Assembly (NCBI GenBank): GCA_015680905.1 | Contig: CM027378.1 | Location: 83,605,501-83,669,500 of the forward strand | Length of the DNA: 64,000 nucleotides | From: Coptis chinensis | Taxonomy: Eukaryota; Streptophyta; Magnoliopsida; Ranunculales; Ranunculaceae | Direction of reading: 5' to 3' | Part shown: one piece after another, positions 22,264-35,383 of the stretch | Numbering within the stretch: the stretch's first letter is position 1 | How the letters are laid out: every line of letters starts with the position of its first letter | Notes under the pieces: model-generated | The model's database searches: none | What the model was told of the DNA's origin: nothing | Seen by the model: the letters and a program-made list of their open reading frames with translations, nothing else | Position numbers and translations under genes: made by a program

Positions 22264-25028
22264 ATTTAAGCAAATACTTGTATTCCCTTACTGACTTAAT
22301 TTATCATTTTAAGAGAATTTCTATAATGATAATTTATGGGAATCTCAGCAAATATATTGAGGTGTTGTTGCGCAGAAAATCAGAGTATCAAGGAACAGAA
22401 GGCCGAGTCCGAGTTAATAGCTCTGCATGATGTTTAACTAAAACCCTCTTTTAGTTCAGACACTCAGTTGATATACTTTTGTTTGATCTAACTTTTTCAA
22501 AATGCAACATGAAAACAAATGCATTGAAATAACAGATTTAAGGGGAAAAAAGAAGAAAAATAATAGATATATCTTTGACAATGTCTATGATTGGTTAGAT
22601 AGATAAGCATTATCGTGGACATATTTATGCATTTTCATTGAAGTCTATGAAGGTATGTAAAAAGTGTAGATCAAGATATAATGATTTTTGCTTTTTCCTT
22701 TCCTTTCCTTTTTTTTCATCGAGTTATAGTTAGTGACTTGTGTCTTTGTGTGTTTGTTTTTCAAGTTGAACAATCACAACTTTATCTGGTGGCTTTAATT
22801 AATACTAAGACACCCCTGTTCAAGGTCAGGTATTTTTTAGTACATACAACAGTAGGTATACATCTTCACGTGTGTGGTCTGAACTGATAAGGAACAACTA
22901 TAACACTAAATATTGAACTTCCATAAATGAAGCATGTGTGTTATAAAATTTCACAATTATTAAAAGGATGCAATCTGCATATTATAAGATTGTAGAAGAT
23001 GCACAAAATACATATGAAGTAAACAATTGTGCAAATTAATACTTAATAACATAGGTCTTATGTCGTATGCTCATATTTGATTTCATGAAGATGGACAAAC
23101 CAACCTATGCAGCATTTCAGAAAACGTAATATTACGGAAATTTTTTAGCCTTTAGCCTTCCATATGTAGTTAAGATTCCCTCCATGGCAAAATACACCAA
23201 GACATATGTTGGTGGTGTAGTATACTTATTGTGCAATTGTGCGCACCGAATCTGCCTTGCAACTGAGTAGAAGCATGAAAAATAGTTAAACATTTTTCTG
23301 CAATGACCATATTAAATTAGTATAGTATATCCAGCCATAATGTTAGAGCAATCTTATAACCAAAAAAATAGTGACTCAACAAAAGAAAGCTTAACTTAAT
23401 TAATGTGGGAAGAACTCTAGAAGCAAACGTTAACATAAAACCCCCATCATAATATATCAAACCAAGAACTCAACACTACAAACATTTTTTTCCAAAATAA
23501 TTTCTTTTCCGTTTTCCAGAAAACGGATATTTTAAGCATTAAATTTCATTAAACTCAATACTAAAAAAATTGTGTCGCAGAGAGGACATAATATATATAC
23601 TGTTTCCCACAGAATTGTGAACCTATTCAAATCCAAGGAAAATAGCTCCCCTCTCATTGGTTACCAATCTATGTAAAATACTTGGTTGGTTATGTAAAAT
23701 ATTAAATTTCACATAAAATGGCAAGTAAAATACTTTGTTGGTTATGCAGTTTTTAAAATGGTAAGTAAAAGAATAACGCTTAATTAACCAAGGGACAAAA
23801 AATATTATTACGCTATTAATCCTAGATTCTCATGTGTGGGAAGAAAAACAAACTACTATTAATACTTCATAAATAGCATGTCAAAAAAACAACATAATTA
23901 ACTTGATAGAGTAGATGTCCTCGCAAATTGCTTACCATATTAGTTTGATTGTTTGCATATGTATAGGGCATTCTTCTCCAATCTTGACGATTTCTTGTTA
24001 ATTGATGTAGCAAGGTTATGGACATATGAAAGTTGTTTAAAAAAATAATAATCCATGATATTCAAATGAATAAAGTGTCAGAAAATTGGAATACAAACCT
24101 AAATAATCAATTAGATACAACTTTCGAGACCATATTGTACCTTTCTAGTCATCATACTTTCACTTTGTAATCTTGGGAAGAAAGGATGCACTGTAGAGTG
24201 AAGCAAAATTTGACTTTAAGATCAAGGTAAATCTATAGTTACAAAGGTTAGGGGTCAATTGAGTGAAGCCTTTTTGCAAAATACCATAGTTTGTTTAGTT
24301 AAGGTCATACCACAAAGCCCCTTTTGGTGGTTTCAATAAATTGATTCTACAAACTCTAATCCTATGGTAGTATGGCATCCTCATCGATAAAAATCTTAGT
24401 ATGGTGCTGTTGGATTTTGATTTTTGAATCAAGTTATTAGAATATGTACGACACCAAGTGAGAAGAGGTAGGCTAGATTTCGTATAAATATTAAAGAAAG
24501 AAGAAATTTATCATCATGAGTTTACCTCCACCTCCAGTGTCGTATTATTGATTTGATTTTTTTTTTAACATTTTTAAAATTTAATTTTTGAATTATTATG
24601 TACCAAAAAGTTTTAACTATAGAATATTGTAATGATTCAAAAAAAATTTTGTTGAAAACACAAATTTATAGAAATATTCAATGTGTCCAATATTAACGGG
24701 ACCGTTTTCATATTATTATTATTATTATTATTTCTATTTTTTAAAATTATTATGTATAAAAAAATTTAACTCCAAAATATTTTAATGATTTAAGTTTTGA
24801 TTTTTTTTAAAAATATTGTGGTATTATATTTAATTATTATAATAAATATTTTCAATTATGCAATACAGAGCTATAAAATATAAATATTATATTGATCACT
24901 CATCCAAATTTCTTGCAAAGTCAATAGCAAGGCATTTCCAATCATACAAAAAGGGATGAGATAAACACCATTTTAAATGCAAAAATATATTTGTCAAGAC
25001 ATTCCCACTACATATACTATAACTATGT
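22264..25028. other. AT-rich stretch with no gene seen
   Basis: Only short open stretches without motifs. It contains short internal repeats ('taaaatacttggttggttatg' style near 23675-23745) and a (tta)n run at about 24713-24731. Confidence 0.4.
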
Positions 25029-26078
25029 TTTGAGGTAAATTCAAAGCAGTTGCATATAGTTTTCGATTTCTCGTTAATTAATCTTTGAGGTTAGTTTGAT
25101 GCATTTGCATCCAATTTCTAATTTCCCGTTAATTATTCATTGAGGTTAATTCCATGCAATTGCATCAAGTTTCCGATTTTTTGTTAATTTGTTTATGATT
25201 CCCCGTTACTTATTCATTGTGGTTAGTTCATTGGCATCCAGTTTCTGATTTACTGTTAATTATTCTTTGAGATTAGTTTAATGCAATTGCATCCAGTTTC
25301 CGATTTTCCGTTAGTTATTCTTTGAGAATAGTTATCCGATTTCTAGTTAATTATTCTTTGAGGTTAGTTCAATGCAATTGCATCTAGTTCTTGATTTCGC
25401 GTTAATTATTATTTGAGGTTAGTTCTATGCAATTGCATCCAGTTTCCGATTTCCATTAATTATTATTTGAGGTTAGTTCGATACATTTGTATCCAGTTTC
25501 CGATTCCTTGTTAATTATTCTTTGGTGTTAGTTCGATGCATTTGCATCCATAATTTCCTATTAATTATTATTTGAGGTTAGTTCAATGCATTTGCACAAA
25601 GTTTCCAATTTTCCATTAATTATTATTTGAAATTAGTTCAATGTAGTTAGATCCAGTTTCCGATAATAACATATTTGATTTGAGGTTAGTTCGATGCATT
25701 TTAATTGAGTTTCTGATTTCCTATTAATTATTCTTTGAGGTTAGTTCAATGCATTTGCACCGAGTTTTCAATTTTCCCTTAATTATTCTTTGATGTTAGT
25801 TCAATGCATTTGCATCTAATTTCCTATTTCTTATTTAATTTTTCTTTGAGATTAGTTCAATGCACTTGTATTTAGTTTCCGATTTCCAGTTAATTATTCT
25901 TTGAGGTTAGTTCAATACTTTTGTATCTAGTTGCCGATTTCCCGTTAATTATTCTTTGAGGTTAGTTCAATACATTTGCATCCAATTTCCTATTTCCCCT
26001 TTAATTTTTCTTTGAGATTATTTCAATACATTTGTATTCAATTTTCGATTTCCTGTTAGTTATTCTTTGTGTTAGTGA
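25029..26078. repeat. Minisatellite, about 56-bp unit, 18-19 diverged copies
   Basis: The unit reads roughly ttgaggttagttcaatgc, then atttgcatccagtttccg, then atttcccgttaattattc. Units vary by substitutions and small deletions. The array is confined to about 1.05 kb with no spacer structure. No ORF crosses it. Confidence 0.9.
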
Positions 26079-26612
26079 CTTTAACTATGATGATGCAGGT
26101 ATATTCTATAGCAAATTCATCTTAAGCACATAAAGAACATGAGCAATGATATATATATACTGTACAATACCTTAATCCATCAAGATTGTTCTAACGACCC
26201 ATTTGCCAAAGAACTTCAGAACTCCTCTTTATGGTAGAACTCCTCTTCATGGTTTAATATTTGAAGACCATCAAAGACAAATATAGAATGTGGTCCCTGA
26301 AAGAAGGCAAATAAATACTTATTTTTACTAATTGTGCGATTTCATCTTTGTTTTCACTCCTAAAAAAAGTGAAAATTTTAGAGCAAAAACTATTGTCAAA
26401 ATTTCAATTTTGTTCCACGAAAAAAATCTATGAAATCTATCGGTTAGAACTCCATCACAAAATTAAAGTAAAGTAAAACATAAGAAAGAGCAGAATTAAC
26501 ACATGAATCATTGCATCACTCTATATTAAAATTGAATTCTTGTACTATGTAGTGGATTTGTTAAGAGGTCAGTTGCACTCTCAAGAACGAAGATTACAAA
26601 CTAAAAAAGAAC
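26079..26612. other. Spacer with no gene seen
   Basis: AT-rich. The second SBP exon expected downstream of 26613 on the minus strand is not present here. Confidence 0.4.
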
Positions 26613-26990
26613 CTGCTACACTGTTGACATAACCTTTGCTCGATGCCATTAACGATTACTTTGGCAGTTTTCGAGCGAACCTCACAAACTTTATGTCTTT
26701 TGTGGTAATCCTTTGAGCTGCTGAGGTCTTTGCTACAACCATGAACTTGACAAATGGCTCTCTGAAAGGTCAAACTCGTCATGCGAGCTCACTTTTCTGG
26801 CACAGACAAAGATATTAATGATGGACTCGACATCTCTTTAGAGGAATTACCAACCTGTGTCCTGATTATCACCCAACCTCCCCAGCTTCAAATCAAAGAG
26901 TGAAGAATCTCAACTATTCGAGTCCACAACAGAGCTTGAAAACCTTGAACTTGAATCTTCTTGAGAGAATTCTTTCGAATTACTCATACA
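26613..26990 (-). pseudogene. SPL6-like SBP-box transcription factor, exon fragment
   Basis: On the minus strand the frame holds [20 protein letters not shown] and [20 protein letters not shown], the N-terminal two thirds of an SBP domain. Upstream, MSNSKEFSQEDSS and DSSLFDLKLGRLGDNQDTG fit the SPL6-like N-terminal region. Faults: an early stop after VVDSNS, more stops around 26855-26875, and CEVHSK changed to CEVRSK, which removes the His ligand of the first zinc site. The exon ends in AGCAG with donor GTTC, exactly the intron position of SPL genes inside the SBP box. The next exon is missing. SPL proteins bind GTAC-core promoters; this copy cannot. Confidence 0.8.
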
Positions 26991-29900
26991 ATAGAAGAAA
27001 TAGGCCATTTAATTTCTTTGGACCACATATTGAAAAATGACAGTTCCAGCAAATAAACTGCTCCAATGCTCATATTTAATCACATTCATTTATTTTTGGG
27101 TTCGGCCAAGTCCATCTTCATGACACCCCTTGAGGGATATGAAAACTCTGCAAAAACATGGATTACCATTAACAAATCACTACACACAATGCTTGGGCAC
27201 CGGCCGCACCGCATCCAAAGATGTACTCAATAGAATATTGATATCTATAGATATTATGCCTCAAATTCCATAGCAATATAGACATACTGCATTGAAACTA
27301 CAAATTTGGTAGAAAATAAATGAAATTTCTAAAAGAATATACATGTAACATGGAACTACAAACCTCTTCGAGTAGCGTAACTATTTACTTACTTGTTTGG
27401 ATGATGATCTATGTGATTTTCATTGCACTTCTCATGGATATTTTTCAACAAATTATGTCCTTCGGCACGCCAATGTTGGATGACATTCATGACTGTCCAC
27501 CTAAAACATTGTGTGAAAGCCGTCATGCTAATACCTTTCTGAATTTTTATTCATAATAAATTCTTCTCTCAACATCATTTAGGGAAAATCACGTAGATCA
27601 TCATCCAAAAACCATGGTGTATACTTGATTTCTACGGGCCTAATTTGTTCAGTTTATATCACTAACCATTGGTATGAGCAAAAAAATGCAAATTTGAGCA
27701 TGTGCTATGAAATATATAATAGATTAAAGAAGAATGAAGTAACAGAGAAAACTGAAGGCATAATGCAAGCACAAATTTAAGGTTTTAACAAAGCACATGA
27801 ATATTCAAAGCACTTCTTGTGAAGAACATAAATTCCCAAAAAAAATCACTTGCATGTACTTGTGAAGAACATAAACCCATGTTCAGACATGCGCCTCAAT
27901 GGAGATCCTACTTTAATCAATGGCTCTTAGTAATGAACTGACTACTGGTACTATGGCTGGGTAGATGGGCATGGTTAGTAGGTTTGATGTAGATGATATG
28001 GGAATGGGTTGCAGGCAAGCAAGTGAGCAATGAGCTGGTCCATGTTTCCAAGAGGCCAATCCATTTGTCATCCACGATGAGGAACAAAACATAATTCTTA
28101 GGTTGAAAGCACGAGCATTGATATGGGGCACACAACACAAATGTTATACCAATCCCGAAGAAAGATTGTCCAATCAGAAGAAAACTCACTAAACCAAGAA
28201 CTCCATAAAAACAGTTTGGGTAGTCACATTGAATAAACTAAGAACCATTGCAACAACATATTGCAAATGAAAGCATCAAATAATCACTTTTTTATCCATG
28301 ATATATTGTCTCTGCCACATACAACTATATCCCAAAAGAAAACGATACTGAGCAAAATAATCCATATTTGTTAAATGTAAGTTTCATATTACTAATTAAC
28401 GGTAACAATAAAAGCAAGATACATCCACAGAACATGGGCATAGCCAACATTAATAGAATGGAACAATTTTAGCCAGTGAATTCCGCTCAATTCTATAATA
28501 GTTGTTCTTCTGACTCGATTCTAGCTAACTCTTATTAATGGTGTCTTGAGACTCTCAATTTTTCCATTTCCATTCAGGTCTAATTATAGAGTTTAGCGGA
28601 ACATGTAGGAATAGTAAAACCCATTGTTTCTTTCATTACCCTTCATAATAAAAAACATAACAATATACAATAAAGACAGATCGCTATCAATGCTCAAATT
28701 ACATTTAAGAGTTCTCGTCATGTATGCAAGTACTTATAATAATTTTTTCTTTAAAGATTTTGTATTATAGACTATGAGTCAACATACTACTGTCATGATT
28801 ACAAAAAACCAACTACAACAATATTTAAATCTAAAATTAGTAGTAGTAGGATTTAATGGTCCTCTTTATTATTTGAAGCCAAAAGTTCTAATATGGTCAA
28901 GTTCTTTTATTAGTAGATGGTGAAGAAAATCCTTCCTAGCATGGTACACCATTCAAAGGAGAAATTCAACTTGCATCTTGGTAGGCTAATAGAGTGGGAC
29001 CTGGTTTTATGAGCAATAGTTGGTCATGCTCACACTTGATATTTGGCCAAAGACATTTGGGAGAAGACATGGAGTTATGTATACCTATCTAAATGGGATC
29101 CATTTCATATTTTAATTCCCATCCAATTCCAATTTAAAGTTAAGCTCAACTTAAAATGCATCAAGTTTTACCTACTATAGATCCCCGTGTTTAAGCACGT
29201 AGCACCGATGGCTCTAGAGTTAATCCATGCCCACTGTCAACCCACTACAAAAGTTATATGTGCCTACTTAAAAATGGCAATGTACAAAGTTCTATGAGAA
29301 GTGGAGGAAAATAGAAGAAACCTTACCTAACAGTTATTATACCCTTAAAAATATGGTAGACGACCTTAACAATAACGGAATAGCTACAAACCACATGAAG
29401 TGCCCACTGCTAGACCCCATAGCTTACAACTTTACGTACTTCTTTCGGGCATGTTATTCCTTACTTTTTATTAAAGGTAGTATAAAAAAGTTGTTGAATT
29501 ATACCTAATGGAGGTTGATTAAACGCTTAATCTGCGCTTACAACAGGATACTTTCTTATACTGGAGTATGGACCCAATATTAGCCTCTTTTATTAGACAG
29601 AAAAATTCCAACTTTCTTACCCGTGAGACACCTCTTTTTACCAGAGTTTCATAAAAATCTGATCCCTAGCTAACATGATACTTTCTTATATCGTTAATGT
29701 GGTTAAGCTATAACTGGACCATGTGTGTCTTACCATCTACTTTATCATATGCGGTCCAAAAGCTACTTTAAGCTACAAATGGAAGTATTTTAGAGTCACA
29801 GTTTACCTGCATGTCAGTCATAATTTGAAATTAGATCGATTGCAGAATCATAGAGACCAACTGATTCAAGCTGTTTTCTAGAGTTTAGTCCGTTGAGAAA

Positions 29901-31604
29901 GCGTCTCACTTCCTGATAAATGATATTGGGTAAAGATTAGGAGTGTATCTCAATTAGTAAAAAAAAAAAAAAAAAAAAAAAGTTCAACTGAATAGGCTAA
30001 TTAAGAAGACAACACGTGGAATATATATAATTTGGACAGAGAAAAATTCAAGTTAGAAAACCACCATCCCATAATTCACCTAAATTAGATTAGAAAAACT
30101 CAATTGCTAAGAGGAGAGGGCATGGCAGTTCTCTTTTCGTGCAATGTTGAGCTGTAATGAGTTGGGCAATTGCAGTTTGATCTATTCTAGATCAAATTAT
30201 ATAGTTTTCCAATGAAAACAATAAATTGAGATTAACATATAAAAACATTAGTAATCTACTTCATTATTTTATAAGGAGAATAAGACATGCATATATACCT
30301 CTATGGTAGTGAGATGGAACAAATTAATTGATTTCAACATGATACCTTAGTATTAGCAATCCAGTGGCATATCTGGGGACATCAGACTGCCTCAGATGTT
30401 TGGAACCGTCAAAAGAACAACTAAGCTTTTGTTTGACATCTCTTATACATTGTCTGTGTTACTTAGTATAAAGGGTCCGAGAAAGCCAGGCAGGTTGTCA
30501 AGAACAACAATTGAAAATAGGATAACATAAGCAAGGACCATGAGTATGAGAGCTAGAATTTATCTGAATCTGATCAAGTGTGTGCTATACAAACTCCTCA
30601 AGTACTTTCGGAGGCGTTTGCTCATCCAAAATCCTTAAGCAAAGTCGTTACAATTTTCTTAGTGTCGAGTATCACACACTCATAGGTTTCGAGGAATTGC
30701 AAATTTCAAATAAAGCAAAGCATAGATTTCACCAAGGGTAAACGTTATAGAATTCATTAACCTACTTCATATAAGTAAATAGAATCTCAGTTCATACAAT
30801 GGAGACATTACTTCTAAATAAACACGACATGGGACCACTGTTAAATTTTTAAGAAGCCACTACTAAATGTTATATTATAAAAAGATCACTGGATATTCAT
30901 GGAAGTTAAAGATTTTACAGTCTGGGGGTCCATATATGTTAAATGAGGAATACTAACTAAGGGAGGGACTCGGAGCAACCATTTAAAATATTAGATTTTT
31001 TGCAGATTCCAAGATAGATGCCACTGTTAAATTTGAAAGCATGGGCATCCAGAAATGGTGTTTTTAGGGTAGTAGCTCCGTGCTACCTCCTTAAAAAGGT
31101 CAACTTATATAAATGTAAGTAAAGAGATGATACCAGTAAACTGAAAAAGTGAACAGATATGCATGAAAAAGTGAATAGTATACCACCAACCGCTAAAGGC
31201 AAGTTACCGCAAGACAACTGGCTCCTCTCTCTCACTGCAAGCTTCCTCTCAAGCTTTGCATCAGACACATTTCTTCTCCATTTCCTGGAAAATGTGAGTC
31301 GCTACCATGTATGAGAGAGTTTGAAACCAAAAAAATCGTGAATAAATAGAGGAAAAGGATAAAAGAATAGGAAATTAATAATGACAAGCCATAAACCAAA
31401 TAATCCGGGATAAATAGATAAATCAGTAAAAATATGAAGTATAGGGGAAATAAGGATATTAAAAACCACACAATCAAATAGATATATCTGGCCGGACTCT
31501 CAAACAAAGTACTTATACGGACCAAGAGAAAAAAGTGGAAAGTTATCATGTAATTCAAGTCATGAGTTTGGTCAAACAGAAAAACTCTAATAAAGCCAAC
31601 GAAG
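26991..31604. other. Long stretch with no gene that I can name
   Basis: AT-rich. Two overlapping minus-strand open stretches of 75 and 90 codons lie at 27913-28189 without known motifs. A (A)21 run is at about 29961-29981. A short exon-like piece lies on the minus strand at 31200-31290 (ttttccag acceptor, WRRNVSDAKLERKLAVRERS); its family is unknown. A possible Helitron-like hairpin lies at 29188-29203 but lacks a clear CTRR end. Confidence 0.35.
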
Positions 31605-31609
31605 GAAAC

Positions 31610-32120
31610 TGTTGGAATCTCGAGGAATATTTCTAAATACTAGTTTTGGTGTCTAGTTGGTTTCTTCTTACTTATCTTTTGAGGATGAGTCTTTATCTCT
31701 TTAGAGTTTGTAACTGGCTTAGAGTTTGAAACCGACTTAAAGTGGAAGTGTGAGTCCTTATCCTATCTGGAACCGACCACCTTACCTCTATAAATACAGG
31801 ACCTTGCGTTCATATAGAGAATCCTTAGAAAACAGAACTCACACCTTCAGAGAAACAGAACTCGACCCCATCCTATTCTTTTTCTCTTCTTACTGTCAGC
31901 CGCCAGAGAGAGTTATACTGCCGTTCTAGAGGGTAGTTTGTTCTAGTGCAAAGTCAAACTGCTGTTAACCATTGAATCCTGTGAGGAAGACGCCACTGCT
32001 GCCTTTCTGCACCATTGGAAGGGGCAAAATCTTTCCTTAAAGACAGCCTAATCCGTGCCTTGGTTATTACCTGTTACTTCTGTCCTTGTCTCTTATTGTT
32101 TTCTTTATTCGGTTACAATA
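31610..32120 (+). repeat. Solo LTR of a Copia-type element (511 bp)
   Basis: It starts TGTTGGAATCTCGAGG and ends GGTTACAATA. The same 5 bases, gaaac, flank it at 31605-31609 and 32121-32125, so the borders are supported. The end ATA instead of ACA fits one mutation. A TATA box ctctataaatac is at about 31786-31797, and a CT-rich start region follows. No internal domain remains, as expected after LTR-LTR recombination. Confidence 0.8.
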
Positions 32121-32125
32121 GAAAC

Positions 32126-33966
32126 TCACTCTCTCTCTCTAAGAACCAATAGGTTTGCATCAGAATTGAGGATATATATATTCAAGTAAATAAGTCAATG
32201 AGTGTAGGGAATATAATATATATAAATCTATGTATAAATAAAGTAAAAGAAAAAAAAACATCAGAGACAAAAAAAAACCCAGAAATCAATGTAAATGTGA
32301 GAGCGTTTAGAGAAAAAACAACGTCGGCCGTTGTGTTTGATTGTACATTTTTGTACAGGCATATGGGGGATATTTATTGGTAGGCTTACTTTGTAGAAGA
32401 GAATTCCCATGAAACAGATAACTCTCTTTGTTTGCTCACTTGCACTATGAAATTTCTCCCTCTTGAAGGTGGAAAAGTATATTTATACCTTCTACATGGG
32501 GAAAAAACTTCACTACAAAGTGAGATGTGCACACAACCATTCCTCCATGACATCAAGTACACCTTTCATTGAAACAAAATATATTTAGCAAAAACAAACA
32601 TACATTACAATGATTTTGGAAACCGGAAATACCAGTACCGTTTAATATAGGAAAATAAACTTTGAGAAACGTAGGCACCATAAATTGGATCTGTTTGTAT
32701 TCATATCCTTATCTGCAAGAGTGCATTTAAGTGCTGAAATTCATAAGAAAATAAGAAAACATAAGTGTTTGTAGAGTTCTAGCTGACTATAGTACAAATT
32801 CGCACCCTGAGTTCAAAAGCGTTTTCTAGAAGGTCAACTTTAAATTCAAAAAGCATATCCGAGAGAAAATCATAACCAAATATATATATATATATATTCA
32901 CCACTCAATGCTACTACTCTTGCAACTGACTACCAAACTGAGGTGCTAATAAGGTTTGACCTTGTGCAGATGCAAGTATCCCGCGTATTAAAGCTATTTT
33001 ACCCATAAGAGAGTGAGATAGTTCACACTTTCCTTGTTTCAGGATAACTTTCATATGGTTGGATGAATATGTTAAAATATTAACTGTTTAGGGCTTTACG
33101 CTTACTATTTGTCCATAATTCATGATGATTAAAATCATACCTGCAAGTATGTGTAACTGTTGTAGATGTTGATAATGAGGAATATGACATCCTGGTGAAT
33201 GCTCTACGACAGATTGACCAGAATATTGTATCTGCATCCAAAATAACCACTCCACAGGTTGGTGCTTTCGACAACGAAACATCTGGTCGACAGCGGCGCG
33301 ACTTTCACGTCGGTTTGTTCTTTGAACATAGGAACAACAGTGTGGTAATACTTTCATGAAAAATCATATAAAAACAATTGAGCGATTGAAGAAAAACTAT
33401 TGCAAGAAAAGCATACCTTGCAATAGAGCGATTGAAGATCGAAGGAGAGAAGTAGCAGCAAGTCACTGCATCCGATATTGGTGCAAGAGATTGAGCAAAC
33501 GTTAGGAATTCCAGCACGTAAAAAATAGAATCTCTAATACTCAAATCGAACCAAAAAACACCAATTTCAACCAAACAAACAGAAACCAAAGCTAAACCTA
33601 CTTCAATATACCAATTTTTGTTATTAAAAGTTTATTACTGCTATTATGTTTGTACTGCAGCAAAACTTTGAAGGAGTTAGATATCCTGATAACTGCCACA
33701 AACAGTTCGAGACGTGGTGGAGATGCAACATTCAATGACGGCAATTGGTTTATTTTATTTTATTTTATTTAGAAATGTCGATGAAGGGACAAACACGTGT
33801 AGAAAAATTAAGAATAGAAGATTAAAAAATTAAAAAATATAATAAGGTTTATTTGTTATTATTATTTTTTTATTTTGAGGAGGCCATAGAAAATTAAGAA
33901 TAGATTAGGGAGAAATAAGCAAATGCAGGGAATGCAATTTAGAATATGCAAGTGAATTGGGTTAAT
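32126..33966. other. Stretch with no gene that I can name
   Basis: AT-rich, with a (ta)n run at 32880-32898. A plus-strand open stretch from about 33150 to 33359 reads VTVVDVDNEEYDILVNALRQ then IDQNIVSASKITTPQV. It looks coding in composition but starts without ATG, and I do not recognise it. Confidence 0.35.
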
Positions 33967-34333
33967 ACCTTGTTCAATAAGTTGTTAATCCAAATCTTTG
34001 GCAATCTGTTTCAGAGTGGTACTTGTCAATAATTCCCAAAATACATGAAACTGATGAACCTTACCAGGATAGAGATGTACCTTATTGAAATGCTCATACT
34101 GGCGATTACCCAAACCAAATACACCAAATGTGAGTTGTTAAAGCCAGGCTCCTCTTTCATATTCCTAGATGCAGTATTACCACAAATTGTCAGAGTGCTT
34201 AAGAAGGTACGACTTATGAGAATTCCATGAGATACGACAAACTTTATCTAGTATGTTCAATATTTACCTGAGTAAACCACTTATGAAATCTTGCAGCATT
34301 ATCTATCGGCTCACCATCGCCATATCTAAAATC
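33967..34333 (-). pseudogene. NADPH-cytochrome P450 reductase fragment, three exons
   Basis: On the minus strand, exon 34268-34333 (cag acceptor, CAG/GTAAAT donor) reads [19 protein letters not shown]. The next, ending at 34081 with donor GTACAT, reads FGVFGLGNRQYEHFNK. The third, about 33967-34004, reads IAKDLD, stop, QLIEQG with donor GTATTA. These are consecutive blocks of the flavodoxin-like FMN domain of P450 reductase, which passes electrons from NADPH to microsomal P450s. A stop, a frame change in the middle exon and the absence of the rest make it a relic. It sits beside UGT and TH1 pieces, so capture by a transposon is likely. Confidence 0.8.
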
Positions 34334-34600
34334 CTGTCACAAAAAGTGATTCAACAACATATACATAGTATTATTCTTATTTTTTATGAACAAACTTGGA
34401 AGTGATCGGTAATAGAGAATGAAGATGGTTGTGAACTTAAATCAAATATATCATTCTACTAACAATCATAACCTATACTAACATTCGCCATTGCCACCTC
34501 CATATTTTTGAAGAAAATAATAGTTCAAACAAAAATTTCAATTTGAGTCCACTATACAATATACTACTACGCCAGTAATAAAACACTTGAATTCCAAATT

Positions 34601-34740
34601 CAATTGGGAGAAGCTCCTCCCTGCAGTACAGGTCTAAAAAATTAGAGTCGTGTAAGTGTAACAAAATCATCCATTGGGAGAAGCTCCTCCCTGCAATACA
34701 GGTCTAAAAAATTAGAGTCATGTAAGTGCAACAAAATTAG
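34601..34740. repeat. 70-bp tandem duplication
   Basis: The block starting attgggagaagctcctccct is present twice (34603 and 34673) with three differences. No coding role seen. Confidence 0.85.
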
Positions 34741-34880
34741 CAAAATGAGCCGGTACACTTAGGAGCCAAACTAAAGCGTACTCATATAATTAAATAACAT
34801 ACCGAAACGCAATTAGAATAGATGGATCAGCCAATATATCTCCACTTATAGATACCATTACAGAATCAACCACCAAAGCC

Positions 34881-35243
34881 GAGTCTGAGCCTTTTGTTGT
34901 GCCAGGCTTGCCTGATCGAGTTGAGTTAACTAAAGCTTATCTACCAGCAAGGTTGAGTGATCCCTCGTCGGACTTGCAAGATATCCACAACCAAATCAGA
35001 GAGGCTGAAGAAACAGCATATGATGTTGTTGTAAATAGTTTCAACAGTTTGGATCCCAAATATGTTGAGGCCTATCAAAAGATTAAAGGCAATAAAGCTT
35101 GGTGCATAGGTCCAGTGTCTTTATGCAATAAGGAAGACATAGATAAGGCTGAGAGAGGTAACAGGATGTCAATTGATGACCGTGAACTTTCAAAATGGCT
35201 TGATTCAAAGGAGCCAAATTCTGTTGTTTATGTTTGTCATCTT
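34881..35243 (+). pseudogene. UDP-glycosyltransferase fragment (UGT73-like), copy 1
   Basis: The frame contains FVVPGLPDRVELTKAYLPAR, YDVVVNSFNSLDPKYVEAYQ and NKAWCIGPVSLCNKEDIDKA, then WLDSKEPNSVVYVC. These are the middle of a plant UGT73-type enzyme, from the acceptor-domain end to just before the sugar-donor (PSPG) box, which is absent. UGTs of this group glucosylate small molecules using UDP-sugars. Homology stops at VVYVC, where the 137-bp repeat begins. No stop lies inside the piece, so it is a recent or little-changed copy, but the gene is incomplete at both ends. It is on the strand opposite to the TH1 and P450 reductase pieces. Confidence 0.85.
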
Positions 35244-35383
35244 AATGAGCCGGTACACTTAGGAGCCAAACTAAAATGTACTCACATAATTAAATAACGT
35301 ACCGAAACGCAATTAGAATAGATGGATCAGCCAATATATCTCCACTTGTAGATACCATTACAGGATCAACCACCAAAGCTGCC

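Noticed and set aside
22170..22430. 86-codon frame on the plus strand
   Set aside because: It is an Ile run from the (cattat)n microsatellite with no domain.
25029..26078. Regular repeats considered as a CRISPR array
   Set aside because: There are no unique spacers; whole units repeat head to tail, and the surroundings are a plant nuclear genome.
27913..28189. Two overlapping minus-strand open frames (75 and 90 codons)
   Set aside because: No recognisable motif, no splice context and ordinary low-complexity composition. Left as unassigned.
29178..29205. Possible Helitron end (cgtg...cacg hairpin on the minus strand)
   Set aside because: The stem is only four pairs and the end reads CTATAG, without a proper CTRR next to the hairpin.
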